From: Nitrosopumilus sp.
GTDB lineage: Archaea; Thermoproteota; Nitrososphaeria; Nitrososphaerales; Nitrosopumilaceae
Assembly: GCA_029862745.1 (NCBI GenBank)
Contig: JAOTWS010000001.1
Coordinates: 62,001 to 126,000, forward strand
DNA length: 64,000 nt
Direction: 5' to 3'
The notes under the pieces are model-generated. The model ran no database searches. It saw only the letters and a program-made list of their open reading frames with translations, and was not told the DNA's origin. Below, in pieces: positions 26,940 to 37,109 of this stretch. The translations under genes and the position numbers were made by a program. Within the stretch, counting starts at the first letter, position 1, and the number at the start of each line of letters is the position of its first letter.

Positions 26940-27938
26940 ATGCAAATAGGAATTTATGGTTCAGGAACTACTGAATCAGCGGCAAGGACGATAAAGAAAA
27001 TACTTGACGATTCAGGAATCAAGTCGTTTCCAATTGGTAAATCTAAAAACAAGGAATCGGACTGTGTCATTGTTTTAGGTGGGGATAAGGGGGTTAGAAA
27101 TTATTTTCATAGGACATTTGATTCCATCTCTCCAGTACTAGGAGTGAGTGAAGGTGAGGCAAGTGGTTTTTTAGCTCAAGTTGAACTTAGAGAATTTTCG
27201 GCATATGTTAGTATTTTAAAAAGACAAAATTACGTTGTAGAAGAGGTTCCACGATTAGGAGTAAAGATTGATGGAAAAAATGTTTACCCAGTTCTAAATG
27301 ATGTTGCAGTATTTTCATCAAAGAGTGCAATGTTGATGGAGCATACACTTCGAGTAAATGGCGATGAAGTATGGCACGATAACAGTGACGGGGTAATTAT
27401 ATCAACCCCAATTGGATCTTCAGCTTACTCAATGTCTGCAGGTGGTCCTGTACTGTTTCAAGATTCTGCGGTATTTGAAATAATTTCTGTAAACTCACTG
27501 GATGTTACAAGAAGGCCAATTATTGTTTCTAACAAAAGTTCAATTGAAATTGATGACATCTCTGCAAGGTTACACTGTGAAGTTATTCTTGATGGTTTGG
27601 ATAGATACAAGGTAAGTAAGATTGTTGAGTGTTCTCAATTCCTTCCACCTGCAAAAATTATCAGACTTAAAAAAGACTCGACAGCAATTTCTGCGTTGGC
27701 AAAAAAAGTACATCTTGCAGGAGAATTACTTAGTATGCCTCCAAGCTCAAAATTACTATTGAAGACATTAGAATATGAGGGTGCATTGACCCAAAAAGAT
27801 TTGGCAAATAAAACATTACTTCCAGATAGAACTGTCAGATTAGCCTTGAGTCATTTGCTGAAAAAGGGATATGTGAAGAAAAAGGTATCAATTAGAGATG
27901 CTAGACAGAAAATTTATGAAATATCTAGAATAGAATAA
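26940..27938 (+). CDS. nadK: NAD kinase fused to a C-terminal winged helix
   Basis: NAD kinase makes NADP from NAD. ATG 26940 (MQIGIYGSGTTES) is preferred over an in-frame TTG. The GGDGT ATP motif reads GGDKG here. The second motif is LNDVAVF and the third, DGVIISTPIGSSAYSMSAGG, is intact. After residue about 255 there is an added domain, KLLLKTLEYEGALTQKDLA then LPDRTVRLALSHLLKKGYV, which is a MarR/ArsR-like winged helix. This could allow NAD(P)-linked gene control or be a dimer module. That is inference. Confidence 0.88.
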   Translation: MQIGIYGSGTTESAARTIKKILDDSGIKSFPIGKSKNKESDCVIVLGGDKGVRNYFHRTFDSISPVLGVSEGEASGFLAQVELREFSAYVSILKRQNYVVEEVPRLGVKIDGKNVYPVLNDVAVFSSKSAMLMEHTLRVNGDEVWHDNSDGVIISTPIGSSAYSMSAGGPVLFQDSAVFEIISVNSLDVTRRPIIVSNKSSIEIDDISARLHCEVILDGLDRYKVSKIVECSQFLPPAKIIRLKKDSTAISALAKKVHLAGELLSMPPSSKLLLKTLEYEGALTQKDLANKTLLPDRTVRLALSHLLKKGYVKKKVSIRDARQKIYEISRIE

Positions 27939-28091
27939 TCTCTTTGATGTTATTTTTTAGGAAATTTACTGATATATGATTAGTCATTTTGCCTAGATAT
28001 ACCAACATTTTGAATATTTTTCAAGACACTTCTGTAAATAAAATTCATTTATCCAACATCATTTTACTGCCACATACATTACAATTTGTTA

Positions 28092-28116
28092 TCATTCTTT
28101 TTTTAAAATTTTTTTA
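28092..28116. terminator. T-rich intergenic terminator
   Basis: Between the convergent nadK and pyrG genes lie ATTCTTTTTTTAAAATTTTTTT-type tracts. Archaeal transcription stops at runs of T, and the A/T mirrored sequence could serve both strands. Confidence 0.35.
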
Positions 28117-28164
28117 ACGCATATAATTTATCAAGTTTTAAATAATCATCATCTAATATTGAGT

Positions 28165-29766
28165 TTATTTTTCTGCAGATGCCTTTACAAATGCTTCAAA
28201 AATTTCTTCTGGGAATCCAGGTCGACTATTAAATTCTGGATGGAATTGAACACCTAGATAAAATTTATGTGATGGTATCTCAAGCATCTCCATTCTTTTT
28301 CCATTATCACTTTCAGCTGAAAATATCAACCCATTTTTTTCAAATTCTGGAAGGTATTTTTTATTAATTTCATATCGGTGTCTGTGACGCTTGTTAATTA
28401 TGGTTCTATGGTAAATTTTTTGTGCCTTTGTGTTGTCTTTAATGAATATTTCATTTGCACCTAATCTAAGGGATCCTCCTATATCTGAAATATCTTTTTG
28501 ATCTGGAAGTAAATCTACAATTGGATTTATTGCATCACTTTTGATCTCTGTAGAATTTGCATCTTCTAACTTTAGGACATTTCTTCCAAATGCCACTGCT
28601 GCCAATTGAAATCCAAAGCATATTCCAAGATAGGGTATGTTTTTCTCACGAGCAAAGTTTGCAGTTTGAATAATCCCCTCTGATCCTCTTATACCAAATC
28701 CTCCTGGAACTAGGATTCCATCATATTTTGATAAAATGTTATAGTCTGTAATTGATTCTGAATCAATCCAATCTATATCAATTGAATTACCTATTTTTGC
28801 TCCTGCATGTTTCAGTGCATGGTTTACACTAACATAACTGTCTGCAAGTGTAACATATTTTCCAACCATTGCAATCTTTATCTTCTGGCCTTCATGGTTC
28901 ACCATGTTTTCTGTAATCTTATTCCATTGGTCCCATTTGGTAGATGTATTGACCATACCAACCTTTCCAAATTTTGTAAATATCGAATCCATAATTCCTT
29001 GATCATGAAGCATCTGTGGGACTTTGAAAATGGACTTTGCATCATGACATGATAAAACGTCTTTTGGTGTGACATTTGTAAACATTGCAATCTTTTTCTT
29101 GGTTTTCTCTTCTAGTGGAAGAGTACATCTTACTGCCAAAAAATCTGGCTGAATACCTATTCTTCTGAGTTCCTGAACACTGTGCTGAGTCGGTTTTGTT
29201 TTTTGTTCTCCTACTACATCAAGCGATGGTGCTAATGTCACATGAACAAAAATCACACCTTGGGGGCCTTCTTCAACTTTCATCTGTCTTAGTGCCTCTA
29301 AGAAGGGTAACGATTCTATGTCCCCCACAGTACCCCCACATTCTACAATCAAAAAGTCTAATTTTTCATCTTCTGCAATTTTTCTAATTCTATTTTTTAT
29401 CTCATCAGTCACATGCGGGATAATCTGAACACATGCTCCTAAATAGTCTCCTTTTCTTTCGGCCTCAATTACAGAAGAGTAAACTTGAGCCGTTGTAATG
29501 TTATGACTTTTAAGAATATTTTGATTTAGAAATCGCTCATAATTTCCAATGTCCATATCACATTCACCACCATCTTCAGTAACAAAGACTTCTCCGTGAG
29601 CGACGGGATTCATTGTACCTGCATCATAGTTAAGATATGGATCTATTTTGACACATGATACTTTTTGATCTACTAACTGTAATAATTTTGCAATTGAGGA
29701 AGTAGTTACACCTTTTCCAAGACCTGACATTACACCTCCTGTCACAAAAATAAACTTCGTCTGCAC
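28165..29766 (-). CDS. pyrG: CTP synthase
   Basis: CTP synthase converts UTP to CTP using glutamine ammonia. This 533-residue protein has the synthetase P-loop GGVMSGLGKGVTTSSI at the N-terminus, PYLNYDAGTMNP and CGGTVGDIESLPF. The class I glutaminase domain has the Cys nucleophile in GICFGFQLA and the His/Glu pair in QFHPEF. Length and motifs are normal. It is a single gene between two plus-strand genes. Confidence 0.97.
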   Translation of the reverse strand: MQTKFIFVTGGVMSGLGKGVTTSSIAKLLQLVDQKVSCVKIDPYLNYDAGTMNPVAHGEVFVTEDGGECDMDIGNYERFLNQNILKSHNITTAQVYSSVIEAERKGDYLGACVQIIPHVTDEIKNRIRKIAEDEKLDFLIVECGGTVGDIESLPFLEALRQMKVEEGPQGVIFVHVTLAPSLDVVGEQKTKPTQHSVQELRRIGIQPDFLAVRCTLPLEEKTKKKIAMFTNVTPKDVLSCHDAKSIFKVPQMLHDQGIMDSIFTKFGKVGMVNTSTKWDQWNKITENMVNHEGQKIKIAMVGKYVTLADSYVSVNHALKHAGAKIGNSIDIDWIDSESITDYNILSKYDGILVPGGFGIRGSEGIIQTANFAREKNIPYLGICFGFQLAAVAFGRNVLKLEDANSTEIKSDAINPIVDLLPDQKDISDIGGSLRLGANEIFIKDNTKAQKIYHRTIINKRHRHRYEINKKYLPEFEKNGLIFSAESDNGKRMEMLEIPSHKFYLGVQFHPEFNSRPGFPEEIFEAFVKASAEK

Positions 29767-29846
29767 ATCAATGAAACAAGCATCTGGTTTTTGTATGTTT
29801 TGTCGATCTTGAATAGTTGAAATACCAGATTATATACATCAATAAT

Positions 29847-30659
29847 ATGAGAGTAGACTTTTTTGCTTTATCGCTATTCATGTTATTTAGTATAGGATTT
29901 GGGAGTTTGGCCTTTGCTGAAACATATAATATTAAAATTCCATCAGGTGCAGCAGATCCTAATGCTCCTTATTTTTGGTCTGAAAAATCAACAGGCGTAA
30001 CTACAGGTAAAATCACGATATATCCAGGGGATTCAGTTACTTGGAGTAATGCAGACACTGCATTTCACACAATTACTTCAGTTACTAAAGATGGTCAAGT
30101 AGATGGTCTCTTTGACAGTGGTTTTTTCACTGCTGGAAAACATTACACTAGACAATTTAATGACATTGGCGATTTTTACTACTTTTGTAGCATACACCCT
30201 TACATGAATGGAGTAGTTCATGTAGTGAATAATCCTGGAAGCGTTAGATCAATTGATGGTGTAGCTTCTGGATACACCGATGACGGTTTAGGATTTAAGA
30301 TCAAATACATTTTAGACACCAATCTCCAAAAGGAGGTTCATGTAGATCCTAAAGGAAATACATTAACATTTACTATTTCTGGCGATACATTAAATGAACA
30401 AATCATATTAATTTTGCCTTCAAATCTTATTGATGAACCAAACACCGCTTTAGTAGATGGAAACATGGTGGATTTTACAAGTGAAGAATCATCTACTGGA
30501 ACCAAATTAACAATTCCAATAGAACCACATTCTAGAGAGATTAAAATTATTGGCACCCATGTAATCCCTGAATTTGGATTCTTGGCAATTAGTATACTAA
30601 GTATTGGTTTATTTTCTACTTTATTTATGGCTCGCTCTAAATTTTCTTTATTCAAATAG
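29847..30659 (+). CDS. Plastocyanin-like surface protein with PEFG-CTERM anchor
   Basis: ATG 29847 (MRVDFFALSLFMLFSIGFGS) gives a clear signal peptide. The called longer frame from TTG 29817 would add ten polar residues. The cupredoxin domain (about 24-125) has His in AFHTITS and the ligand cluster FYYFCSIHPYMNG. A second beta domain follows, then VIPEFGFLAISILS, a span and ARSK as basic tail. The architecture matches the gene at 18582-19412. It is probably a surface-anchored copper electron carrier. Confidence 0.88.
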   Translation: MRVDFFALSLFMLFSIGFGSLAFAETYNIKIPSGAADPNAPYFWSEKSTGVTTGKITIYPGDSVTWSNADTAFHTITSVTKDGQVDGLFDSGFFTAGKHYTRQFNDIGDFYYFCSIHPYMNGVVHVVNNPGSVRSIDGVASGYTDDGLGFKIKYILDTNLQKEVHVDPKGNTLTFTISGDTLNEQIILILPSNLIDEPNTALVDGNMVDFTSEESSTGTKLTIPIEPHSREIKIIGTHVIPEFGFLAISILSIGLFSTLFMARSKFSLFK

Positions 30660-30680
30660 TTACGATCTTTACAAGTGTAT

Positions 30681-30729
30681 AAAAAAAATTCTTTTTTTTA
30701 ATAAATTTTTGTTTTTTTTACCATAGTTT
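30681..30729. terminator. Bidirectional T/A-rich terminator
   Basis: Runs of A then T (TTCTTTTTTTTAATAAATTT, followed by a longer T run) follow the cupredoxin gene and precede the 3' end of the trp operon on the other strand. Such tracts terminate archaeal transcription in both directions. Confidence 0.4.
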
Positions 30730-30839
30730 TTTTATTTTTCTTTGAGCTAAATTCCTTGAGAACATCTGGTATGGCAGTCAAAACTGGAAATAACAATCCC
30801 TTCAACCAGTTTGTGTACGACTGCCACACTTTTGACGGA

Positions 30840-31640
30840 TTAGAGAATGGTTTGTTTTTTGAGACTCTTAGTAAACTGCGAAATTTTTAATTCTAGTTTA
30901 TCCTGTGATGTATTATTAATTAATTTCAGGTATGCGCTACCAACAATTATTGCATCAGCACCTGCCTTTACATACGTTTTAACGTCTTCAGGAGTTGACA
31001 CACCAAATCCTATACCAAGTGGAATGATTCCTTTCGTCTGTTTTTTTACATTCTTAATTGCATCTAGTGTGTAACTTTTAATTCCTGTTTTGACTCCTGT
31101 TGTACCAAAAACTGCAACGAGATACAAAAAGCCAGTTGATGCTTTGGAAATTTTCTGTATTCTGGTTTTACTGGTATTGGGGGATATTAGAAAGATAGTA
31201 TCCGTGTTATTTTTTGCTGCTTGAATATACTCTTTTGATTCCTCAATTGACATATCAGGAAGAATAAATCCATCAATTCCTGCCTTTTTAGCTTCTGCAA
31301 TAAACCTTGGATACCCTGTGTGAAATAAGATATTGGTATACGTCATCATTACAAGTGGAATGTCGGTCATTTTTCGGATCTTCTTAATAATTTTAAAATA
31401 TTTGGAAATTGTGGTTCCATTTTGAAGTGACACATTACTTGCGTTTTGGATAACAGGTCCATCAGCTAGTGGATCTGAAAATGGAAATCCTAATTCGATA
31501 ATATCTACGCCACCAGTTACTAATCCTCGTACAACTGCAATTGTTGCTTTTTCATTTGGGAATCCAACCATAATGTATGCAATTAATGCCCTTTGATTCT
31601 TTGCAGCAAGATCTGCAAACTTTTCTTTAATCTTTGACAT
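30840..31640 (-). CDS. trpA: Tryptophan synthase alpha subunit
   Basis: TrpA cleaves indole-3-glycerol phosphate to indole. The 266-residue TIM barrel has the catalytic Glu in [19 protein letters not shown], catalytic Asp region [11 protein letters not shown], and the phosphate-binding [12 protein letters not shown] and [10 protein letters not shown]. It is the last gene of trpEGDCBA. Its start overlaps the end of trpB by 14 bases. Confidence 0.95.
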   Translation of the reverse strand: MSKIKEKFADLAAKNQRALIAYIMVGFPNEKATIAVVRGLVTGGVDIIELGFPFSDPLADGPVIQNASNVSLQNGTTISKYFKIIKKIRKMTDIPLVMMTYTNILFHTGYPRFIAEAKKAGIDGFILPDMSIEESKEYIQAAKNNTDTIFLISPNTSKTRIQKISKASTGFLYLVAVFGTTGVKTGIKSYTLDAIKNVKKQTKGIIPLGIGFGVSTPEDVKTYVKAGADAIIVGSAYLKLINNTSQDKLELKISQFTKSLKKQTIL

Positions 31641-32817
31641 GTTTATCCAAATAGTTTTGTACTTCTTCTACATCTTTATCTCCTCTACCAGATAATGTAA
31701 CTACGATTGATTCTGATTTTTTTCCTTTTCTTGCAACCTTCATCGCTTCAGCAATTGCGTGAGACGATTCAAGGGCAGGTATAATTCCTTCAGTTCTTGT
31801 TAATATTAAGAATGCATCTATTACTTCTTTATCTGTAGCAGAATGATATTTGATACGTTTTGTATCCTTATAGTATGAATGCTCTGGTCCTACTCCAGGA
31901 TAATCCAATCCTGCTGAAATGCTATGCGTTTCTGTAATTTGACCTTCTTTATCTTGAAGCAAATATGTCATCATCCCATGCAACACTCCTTTGCTTCCAG
32001 CAGATAATGTTGCAGAATGCATTTTTGATTTTAATCCTTGACCTGCAGCTTCTACCCCAATAATTTCTGCATTGGTATCTACCAGAGGATAAAAGGTTCC
32101 AATTGCATTAGAACCACCACCCACACATGCTATTACATAATCTGGTGCCTTGTTGTTAATTTTTTTCATTTGTGATTTAATTTCTTTACCAATCACGCTT
32201 TGGAAATCTCTGACCATTACTGGGTATGGATGAGGACCTACTGCTGAGCCTAGAAGATAATATGTCGTCTCCACATTAGTAATCCAATCTCTAATTGCTT
32301 CGTTAATTGCGTCTTTTAGTGTCATGGAACCTGATTTTACTGGATGTACTTTGGAGCCAAGCATATTCATCCTATACACATTAAGTTTTTGTCTCATCGT
32401 ATCTTTGTAACCCATATACACTTCAGATTTCATTCCCAAAGATGCACATGCCATTGCAGTTGCGACCCCGTGTTGTCCTGCACCTGTTTCTGCAATGATT
32501 CTTTTTTTATTCATTCTTTTTGCAAGAATTGCCTGACCCAATGTATTGTTGATTTTATGAGCCCCTCCATGCAGCAGATCTTCTCTTTTTAGATAAATTT
32601 TTGCCCCGCCAATTTTTTCTGACAAATTTTTTGCGTAGTACAATGGCGTTGGTCTTCCTGCATAGACTTTGAGATAATAATCGAGTTCTTTTTTGAAACT
32701 GCTGTCATTTTTGAATTTAAGATAATTTTCTTCCAGTTCTTCAATCGCAGGAACTAGAGTTTCTGGTATGTATTTCCCACCAAACTCACCGAATCGACCA
32801 TTTATAGGATATTTCAA
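31627..32817 (-). CDS. trpB: Tryptophan synthase beta subunit
   Basis: TrpB is the PLP enzyme that joins indole and serine. The 396-residue protein has [12 protein letters not shown], the PLP-lysine motif [13 protein letters not shown] (the usual Thr before GAH is Gly), the phosphate loop [10 protein letters not shown] and the end SGRGDKD. It is TrpB1-like, the type that pairs with TrpA. It overlaps trpC by 4 bases upstream and trpA by 14 bases downstream. Confidence 0.95.
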   Translation of the reverse strand: MKYPINGRFGEFGGKYIPETLVPAIEELEENYLKFKNDSSFKKELDYYLKVYAGRPTPLYYAKNLSEKIGGAKIYLKREDLLHGGAHKINNTLGQAILAKRMNKKRIIAETGAGQHGVATAMACASLGMKSEVYMGYKDTMRQKLNVYRMNMLGSKVHPVKSGSMTLKDAINEAIRDWITNVETTYYLLGSAVGPHPYPVMVRDFQSVIGKEIKSQMKKINNKAPDYVIACVGGGSNAIGTFYPLVDTNAEIIGVEAAGQGLKSKMHSATLSAGSKGVLHGMMTYLLQDKEGQITETHSISAGLDYPGVGPEHSYYKDTKRIKYHSATDKEVIDAFLILTRTEGIIPALESSHAIAEAMKVARKGKKSESIVVTLSGRGDKDVEEVQNYLDKHVKD

Positions 32818-33590
32818 TATGCATTCACCAATTTTTTAACTTGTTCTTCAATGTTGTCACTTTTCATTATACTTGAACCTATCAAAAATGCATCCGCTCC
32901 ACACTTTTTTAAATATTGAATATCTTCAGGAGTATCAATACCACTTTCTGAAAGAATTAGTCTTTTCTTTTCAAACCCTAAAAGAATTTTCTCTGTTGTT
33001 TTTAGATCAATTTCCAGTGTGTCAAGATTTCTGTTGTTAATTCCAATAAGATCTGCGTTTGTCTTTAGTGCATTTTGAAACTCTTGGTTAGTGTGAACTT
33101 CAAGTAAAATTTCCAATCCTTGTTTGTGTCCATAACCTATAAACTCATCAATTTCAGATAAAAATCTCTGATCAAAAAGGGACTGAATAAGTAGCATAAA
33201 ATCAGCCCCAATTTTTTTTGCAGTATCAATCTGAACTTTGTCGATAATAATATCTTTCATTAACATTGGAACATCCACTGTCTGCCTTACATTCATGAAG
33301 TACTCCGGTGAACCATTAAACAAGTGTGGCTGAGTTAATACTGAAAGTGCTTTTGAACCTCCAGCAATCATCTGAGATGCAATACTTACAGGATCCGCCA
33401 ATGTTCTAATTTTACCTAATGAGGGAGATGAGAATTTAATCTCAGTTAGCAATGTTGCGTGGGGATTCATCTTGATAATTTGTTTAAAATCTTTGGTTGA
33501 TTTTTTCAAATTGACATCTATTTCGTAAATACCATCATTGATCGCCATCTGTGAGTTATTCACAAGTTTTCTCAAAATATTTTCAGCCAT
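32814..33590 (-). CDS. trpC: Indole-3-glycerol phosphate synthase
   Basis: The 258-residue TIM barrel has the catalytic [11 protein letters not shown] region, [16 protein letters not shown] and [14 protein letters not shown], with phosphate-binding [10 protein letters not shown]. It is a stand-alone TrpC and not fused to TrpF. It overlaps trpD by 8 bases and trpB by 4 bases. Confidence 0.95.
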   Translation of the reverse strand: MAENILRKLVNNSQMAINDGIYEIDVNLKKSTKDFKQIIKMNPHATLLTEIKFSSPSLGKIRTLADPVSIASQMIAGGSKALSVLTQPHLFNGSPEYFMNVRQTVDVPMLMKDIIIDKVQIDTAKKIGADFMLLIQSLFDQRFLSEIDEFIGYGHKQGLEILLEVHTNQEFQNALKTNADLIGINNRNLDTLEIDLKTTEKILLGFEKKRLILSESGIDTPEDIQYLKKCGADAFLIGSSIMKSDNIEEQVKKLVNAY

Positions 33591-34629
33591 CAGTGATCTC
33601 CTTTAGCTTTGAAATGTCACCTGTCTCTTGAACAAAATTTTTCAACAATGAAAATGCTTTCCCGCTCTTTATCGTGTCTAATGCAATTTGTATTGCTTCC
33701 TCAAAGTTTTCACATATGTTTCCAACAATTAACCCACCTGCTGCATTAAGTGCAGTAGTCTCAATCATAGATTGGTTTGCAGTGTTATTTAATACGCCAA
33801 CAAATGATTTGATTGCAGCCTCTTTAGAATTAACTTGTATGTCCTGTAATGATGATTTGTGTAAACCTAGTACTTCTGGATCAATTGCATTCATTGTTAC
33901 TTTGTTGTTTTTTAAGATACATAGACGGTTAACTGAACTTGTAGAAAACTCATCCATGCCATCATCTGAACGAACTGTCATAATGTTTTTGCCACCTCTC
34001 TTTTGGAGGATTAATGGTAGTCTTTCTAAATAATCCGTAGAAAAAACCCCTACTAGTTGGTTTGTCACACCAGCTGGATTTGATAGAGGGCCTAGAAGAT
34101 TAAATGCGGTTCTTTTTCCCAGATTCTTTCTTGCAGTAGACACATGTCTCATTGCAGGATGAAACTTTTGTGCAAACATAAAGCAGATGTTATGTTTTTG
34201 TAATATGTCTGCAATCTTTGCAGGCTCTAAATCCAAGTCATATCCAAAATATTCGAAAATATCGGCACTGCCAGAAATTCCTGAGCTTGAGCGATTTCCA
34301 TGTTTTGCCACAATACCGCCAGCAGCTGCAACAACAAAGGATGCAGTAGTGGATATGTTAAATGTCTGGAGTCTATCTCCTCCAGTTCCACACATATCAA
34401 TTATGATTCCGTTGTTTTTAGGCTCTACCTTAACTGAGAATTCTTGCATTTTATCTAACATTCCAAGTAATTCATCATCAGTCTCCCCCTTATCTGCCAG
34501 GTATGATAAAAAATCGGCATTTTGAGAGTCATTTGTTTTACCAGATAGAATATAGGTCATTACATGGTTCATCTGATCATATGTGAGATCTGACTTTTCC
34601 TGTAATTTTGAGATCATCTCTGAAATCAT
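33583..34629 (-). CDS. trpD: Anthranilate phosphoribosyltransferase
   Basis: The enzyme transfers phosphoribose to anthranilate. The 348-residue protein has the glycine-rich CGTGGDRLQTFNIST loop, KHGNRSSSGISGSADIFE (the family normally has KHGNRS-xS-xxGSADxLE) and the metal residues in VRSDDGMDE. It overlaps trpG by 4 bases. Confidence 0.95.
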   Translation of the reverse strand: MISEMISKLQEKSDLTYDQMNHVMTYILSGKTNDSQNADFLSYLADKGETDDELLGMLDKMQEFSVKVEPKNNGIIIDMCGTGGDRLQTFNISTTASFVVAAAGGIVAKHGNRSSSGISGSADIFEYFGYDLDLEPAKIADILQKHNICFMFAQKFHPAMRHVSTARKNLGKRTAFNLLGPLSNPAGVTNQLVGVFSTDYLERLPLILQKRGGKNIMTVRSDDGMDEFSTSSVNRLCILKNNKVTMNAIDPEVLGLHKSSLQDIQVNSKEAAIKSFVGVLNNTANQSMIETTALNAAGGLIVGNICENFEEAIQIALDTIKSGKAFSLLKNFVQETGDISKLKEITDG

Positions 34630-35222
34630 TTCTTTTTCTCCTTTACTTGTTTGATAAAATTTTCAAGAATCTTTTTTCCATCTTCAGTCATTATTGATTC
34701 TGGATGAAACTGTACTCCTTGAATTAGATACTTTTTGTGTTGTATTGCCATCACTTCTCCATCATCAGCTGCTACTGCAGTGACTTGCAGTATATCTGGT
34801 ATCACTGTTTTGTCTCCAACTAAACTATGATAACGCGTAGCTCTAAATGGATTATTCACGCCTTTGAATAGTTTTGAATTCGTATGGTCAACTGGACTCG
34901 TCTTACCGTGTCGTACACATCCTGCATTTACCACTTTACCACCAAACGCATCAATAATTCCTTGATGTCCTAGACATACTCCTAGTATCGGTATTTGAGG
35001 TCCTAATTTTTTTATCACATCACTGCAGATTCCAAAGTATTTTTTATCTTCAGGAGTGCCAGGACCTGGAGAGATTATTATTGCATCATAATCTCTTTTT
35101 TTGATTTCATCTAGAGTAATCTTGTTATTTCTGATTACATCGCACTCTACTTGTAACTCTCCCAGATACTGTGCAATGTTGTACACAAATGAATCATAAT
35201 TATCAATTATTAGAAATTTCAA
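34626..35222 (-). CDS. trpG: Anthranilate synthase glutamine amidotransferase component
   Basis: TrpG is a 198-residue class I amidotransferase. The Cys nucleophile is in GVCLGHQGI and the His/Glu pair in QFHPESIMTEDG. It starts with IIDNYDSFVYNIAQYLG, as in the family. It supplies ammonia to TrpE. It overlaps trpE by 4 bases and trpD by 4 bases, so subunit amounts are matched by coupling. Confidence 0.95.
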   Translation of the reverse strand: MKFLIIDNYDSFVYNIAQYLGELQVECDVIRNNKITLDEIKKRDYDAIIISPGPGTPEDKKYFGICSDVIKKLGPQIPILGVCLGHQGIIDAFGGKVVNAGCVRHGKTSPVDHTNSKLFKGVNNPFRATRYHSLVGDKTVIPDILQVTAVAADDGEVMAIQHKKYLIQGVQFHPESIMTEDGKKILENFIKQVKEKKK

Positions 35223-36568
35223 CTTGATGCCTCATTTAATGCCTGAAGCATAGCTCCTGCTTTGTGTTCTGTTTCTTTGAATTCGTTTTGGGCAATAGAA
35301 TCTGACACTATGCCTGCCCCTGATTGCACAAATCCCTTGTTGTCTTTGATGAATATGCTTCTAATTGCAATTGCAAAATCACAGCATCCGTTGTAAGAAA
35401 AATAACCAACTGCTCCCGCATAGGGTCCTCTTGCTTCTGTTTCCAATTCATCGATTATCTCCATGGCTCGAACCTTTGGAGCCCCAGATACTGTTCCTGC
35501 TGGAAATACTGCCTGAAATGCATCAAACATGTCGTTTTCAGGTGCTAAATTACCTACAACATGACTAACAATATGCTGAACGTGACTAAATCGTTTAATT
35601 TCCATTAGAGACTCGGGGTGAACTGTTCCATACTTGCATACTCTTCCAATATCATTTCTACCCAAGTCTACAAGCATGGTGTGTTCCGCCAATTCTTTTT
35701 CATCATGAATTAGATCCTCAGCTAGCAAACTATTTTTCTCCTCATCATCAGTGATTTTTCTAGTTCCCGCAATTGGGAATGTTTCTACTTTATCATCTGT
35801 TATTCTAACTAACATTTCAGGGGATGCACCGATAATTGTTTTGTCATGTTGTTTTAGATGATACATGTAAGGCGATGGATTTAGATTTCGTAATGTTTTA
35901 TACAATGTTAAAGAATCTCCACTGACATCAAATGCAAATTTTCTAGACAATACTACTTGAAAAATGTCACCATCGTGAATGTATTTTTTTGCCTTGTTTA
36001 CAATTTCAGAGAATTTTTTTTCGTCCATGTTTGGTCTCACCTCACTTGAATGAAACTCTCCAAAAGAGTAATTGCTAATGATTAATTTGTCAAATCGATT
36101 CTCATCATGATAAAAATAAAATAATTTTTTGTGCAAATTATCATACAATATACCATCATCATAAATTCCAAACTCCATTAATGGTTGTGGTGAATTGTGA
36201 GAGTCTTTGATATTTTCAACCAGTCTTATTGCATCATAATTTACAACCCCTACTGCACCACCGAGATATCGATAACTTTGATCATCTGACTTACCCAACA
36301 ATTTCTTTAACTCTTCAAAAGGGTCTGTGGTTTGGATGATCTTTAGATTATTGTTTTGAGTTATTTCCACTCTGTCTGAAAATCCCTTGAAGATTATTTT
36401 TGGATCAAAACCCATCACTGATGTTTCAGCTAGAACTTCTGGACCAGTAAGCGATTCAAAGAGAAATGAATGTGAATAATTTCTTGAAATTTTATTGTAA
36501 ATTTGAAATTGGTTTTCAGGAAAATCTAGTGGTATTACTTTTGCATGAGTCTTTCCAAAGGTGTCCAC
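35219..36568 (-). CDS. trpE: Anthranilate synthase component I
   Basis: TrpE aminates chorismate to anthranilate. The 449-residue protein has the chorismate-binding core: DIFQVVLSRKF, MLVDLGRNDIGRVCKYGTV, GTVSGAPKVRAMEIIDELE and the end FVQSGAGIVSDSI. The start is GTG 36568. It is the first gene of the trp operon and has a TATA box close upstream. The N-terminal feedback region has LFESLTGPEVLAETSVMGFD, which differs a little from the bacterial LLES. Confidence 0.94.
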   Translation of the reverse strand: MDTFGKTHAKVIPLDFPENQFQIYNKISRNYSHSFLFESLTGPEVLAETSVMGFDPKIIFKGFSDRVEITQNNNLKIIQTTDPFEELKKLLGKSDDQSYRYLGGAVGVVNYDAIRLVENIKDSHNSPQPLMEFGIYDDGILYDNLHKKLFYFYHDENRFDKLIISNYSFGEFHSSEVRPNMDEKKFSEIVNKAKKYIHDGDIFQVVLSRKFAFDVSGDSLTLYKTLRNLNPSPYMYHLKQHDKTIIGASPEMLVRITDDKVETFPIAGTRKITDDEEKNSLLAEDLIHDEKELAEHTMLVDLGRNDIGRVCKYGTVHPESLMEIKRFSHVQHIVSHVVGNLAPENDMFDAFQAVFPAGTVSGAPKVRAMEIIDELETEARGPYAGAVGYFSYNGCCDFAIAIRSIFIKDNKGFVQSGAGIVSDSIAQNEFKETEHKAGAMLQALNEASS

Positions 36569-36590
36569 CCATAAACAAGATTATAGAGGT

Positions 36591-36602
36591 TTATTATTTA
36601 AA
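36591..36602 (-). promoter_or_regulatory. TATA box of the trp operon
   Basis: On the minus strand TTTAAATAATAA lies 23-34 bases upstream of the trpE GTG, and there is no ribosome binding site. This fits a leaderless archaeal transcript starting at or near the GTG. No Trp-rich leader or attenuator ORF is visible. Confidence 0.55.
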
Positions 36603-36719
36603 TTGGTGATTTGACTTTGCATAGATCACTTTGGTCTGAAATTATTGATTTATCAGGCATAAAACGATTACGGTATAGTACGGTACCTTTATAGGATAGT
36701 TGATCGTAATATAATCACC

Positions 36720-36890
36720 ATGCAAGGAGTAAAACAAACAATCGTGCATACACTAAACATACCTACCTCGGTAAGCAGGGTAGAATGTTATATTTGTGGA
36801 AAAGGATTAGAAGACGGTCATTCCATATCAGCTAAAACCTTGCCAAACGGAATAGTTCTATTTTGCGATGTTCATTATTCATTACAATGA
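36720..36890 (+). CDS. Small zinc-binding protein (56 aa)
   Basis: ATG 36720 opens a 56-residue ORF: SRVECYICGKGLEDGHSISA, then LFCDVHYSLQ. Cys2 plus Cys-x2-His forms a one-zinc site. A TTTATAGG TATA-like box lies about 25-33 bases upstream, and just before it the pentamer ACGGTA is repeated (ACGGTATAGTACGGTA). The role is unknown. Confidence 0.65.
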   Translation: MQGVKQTIVHTLNIPTSVSRVECYICGKGLEDGHSISAKTLPNGIVLFCDVHYSLQ

Positions 36891-37109
36891 TTGGTGATTT
36901 TACATTATTTACTGTAATGTTAGCAGACTCAGATAGGAAATAACAGTAATCTAATAATTTTAATATCTTTTCAATAACACACTACAAACATTCTGAATGT
37001 GCATGTGATCAGCTGAATATTTTTATCATGTTTAGATTTATTTTATCAGATTATTTATCTTGGTGTTTTCGTGATACAGAATAAACTATATCATACCCAT
37101 ATTTTTCCA

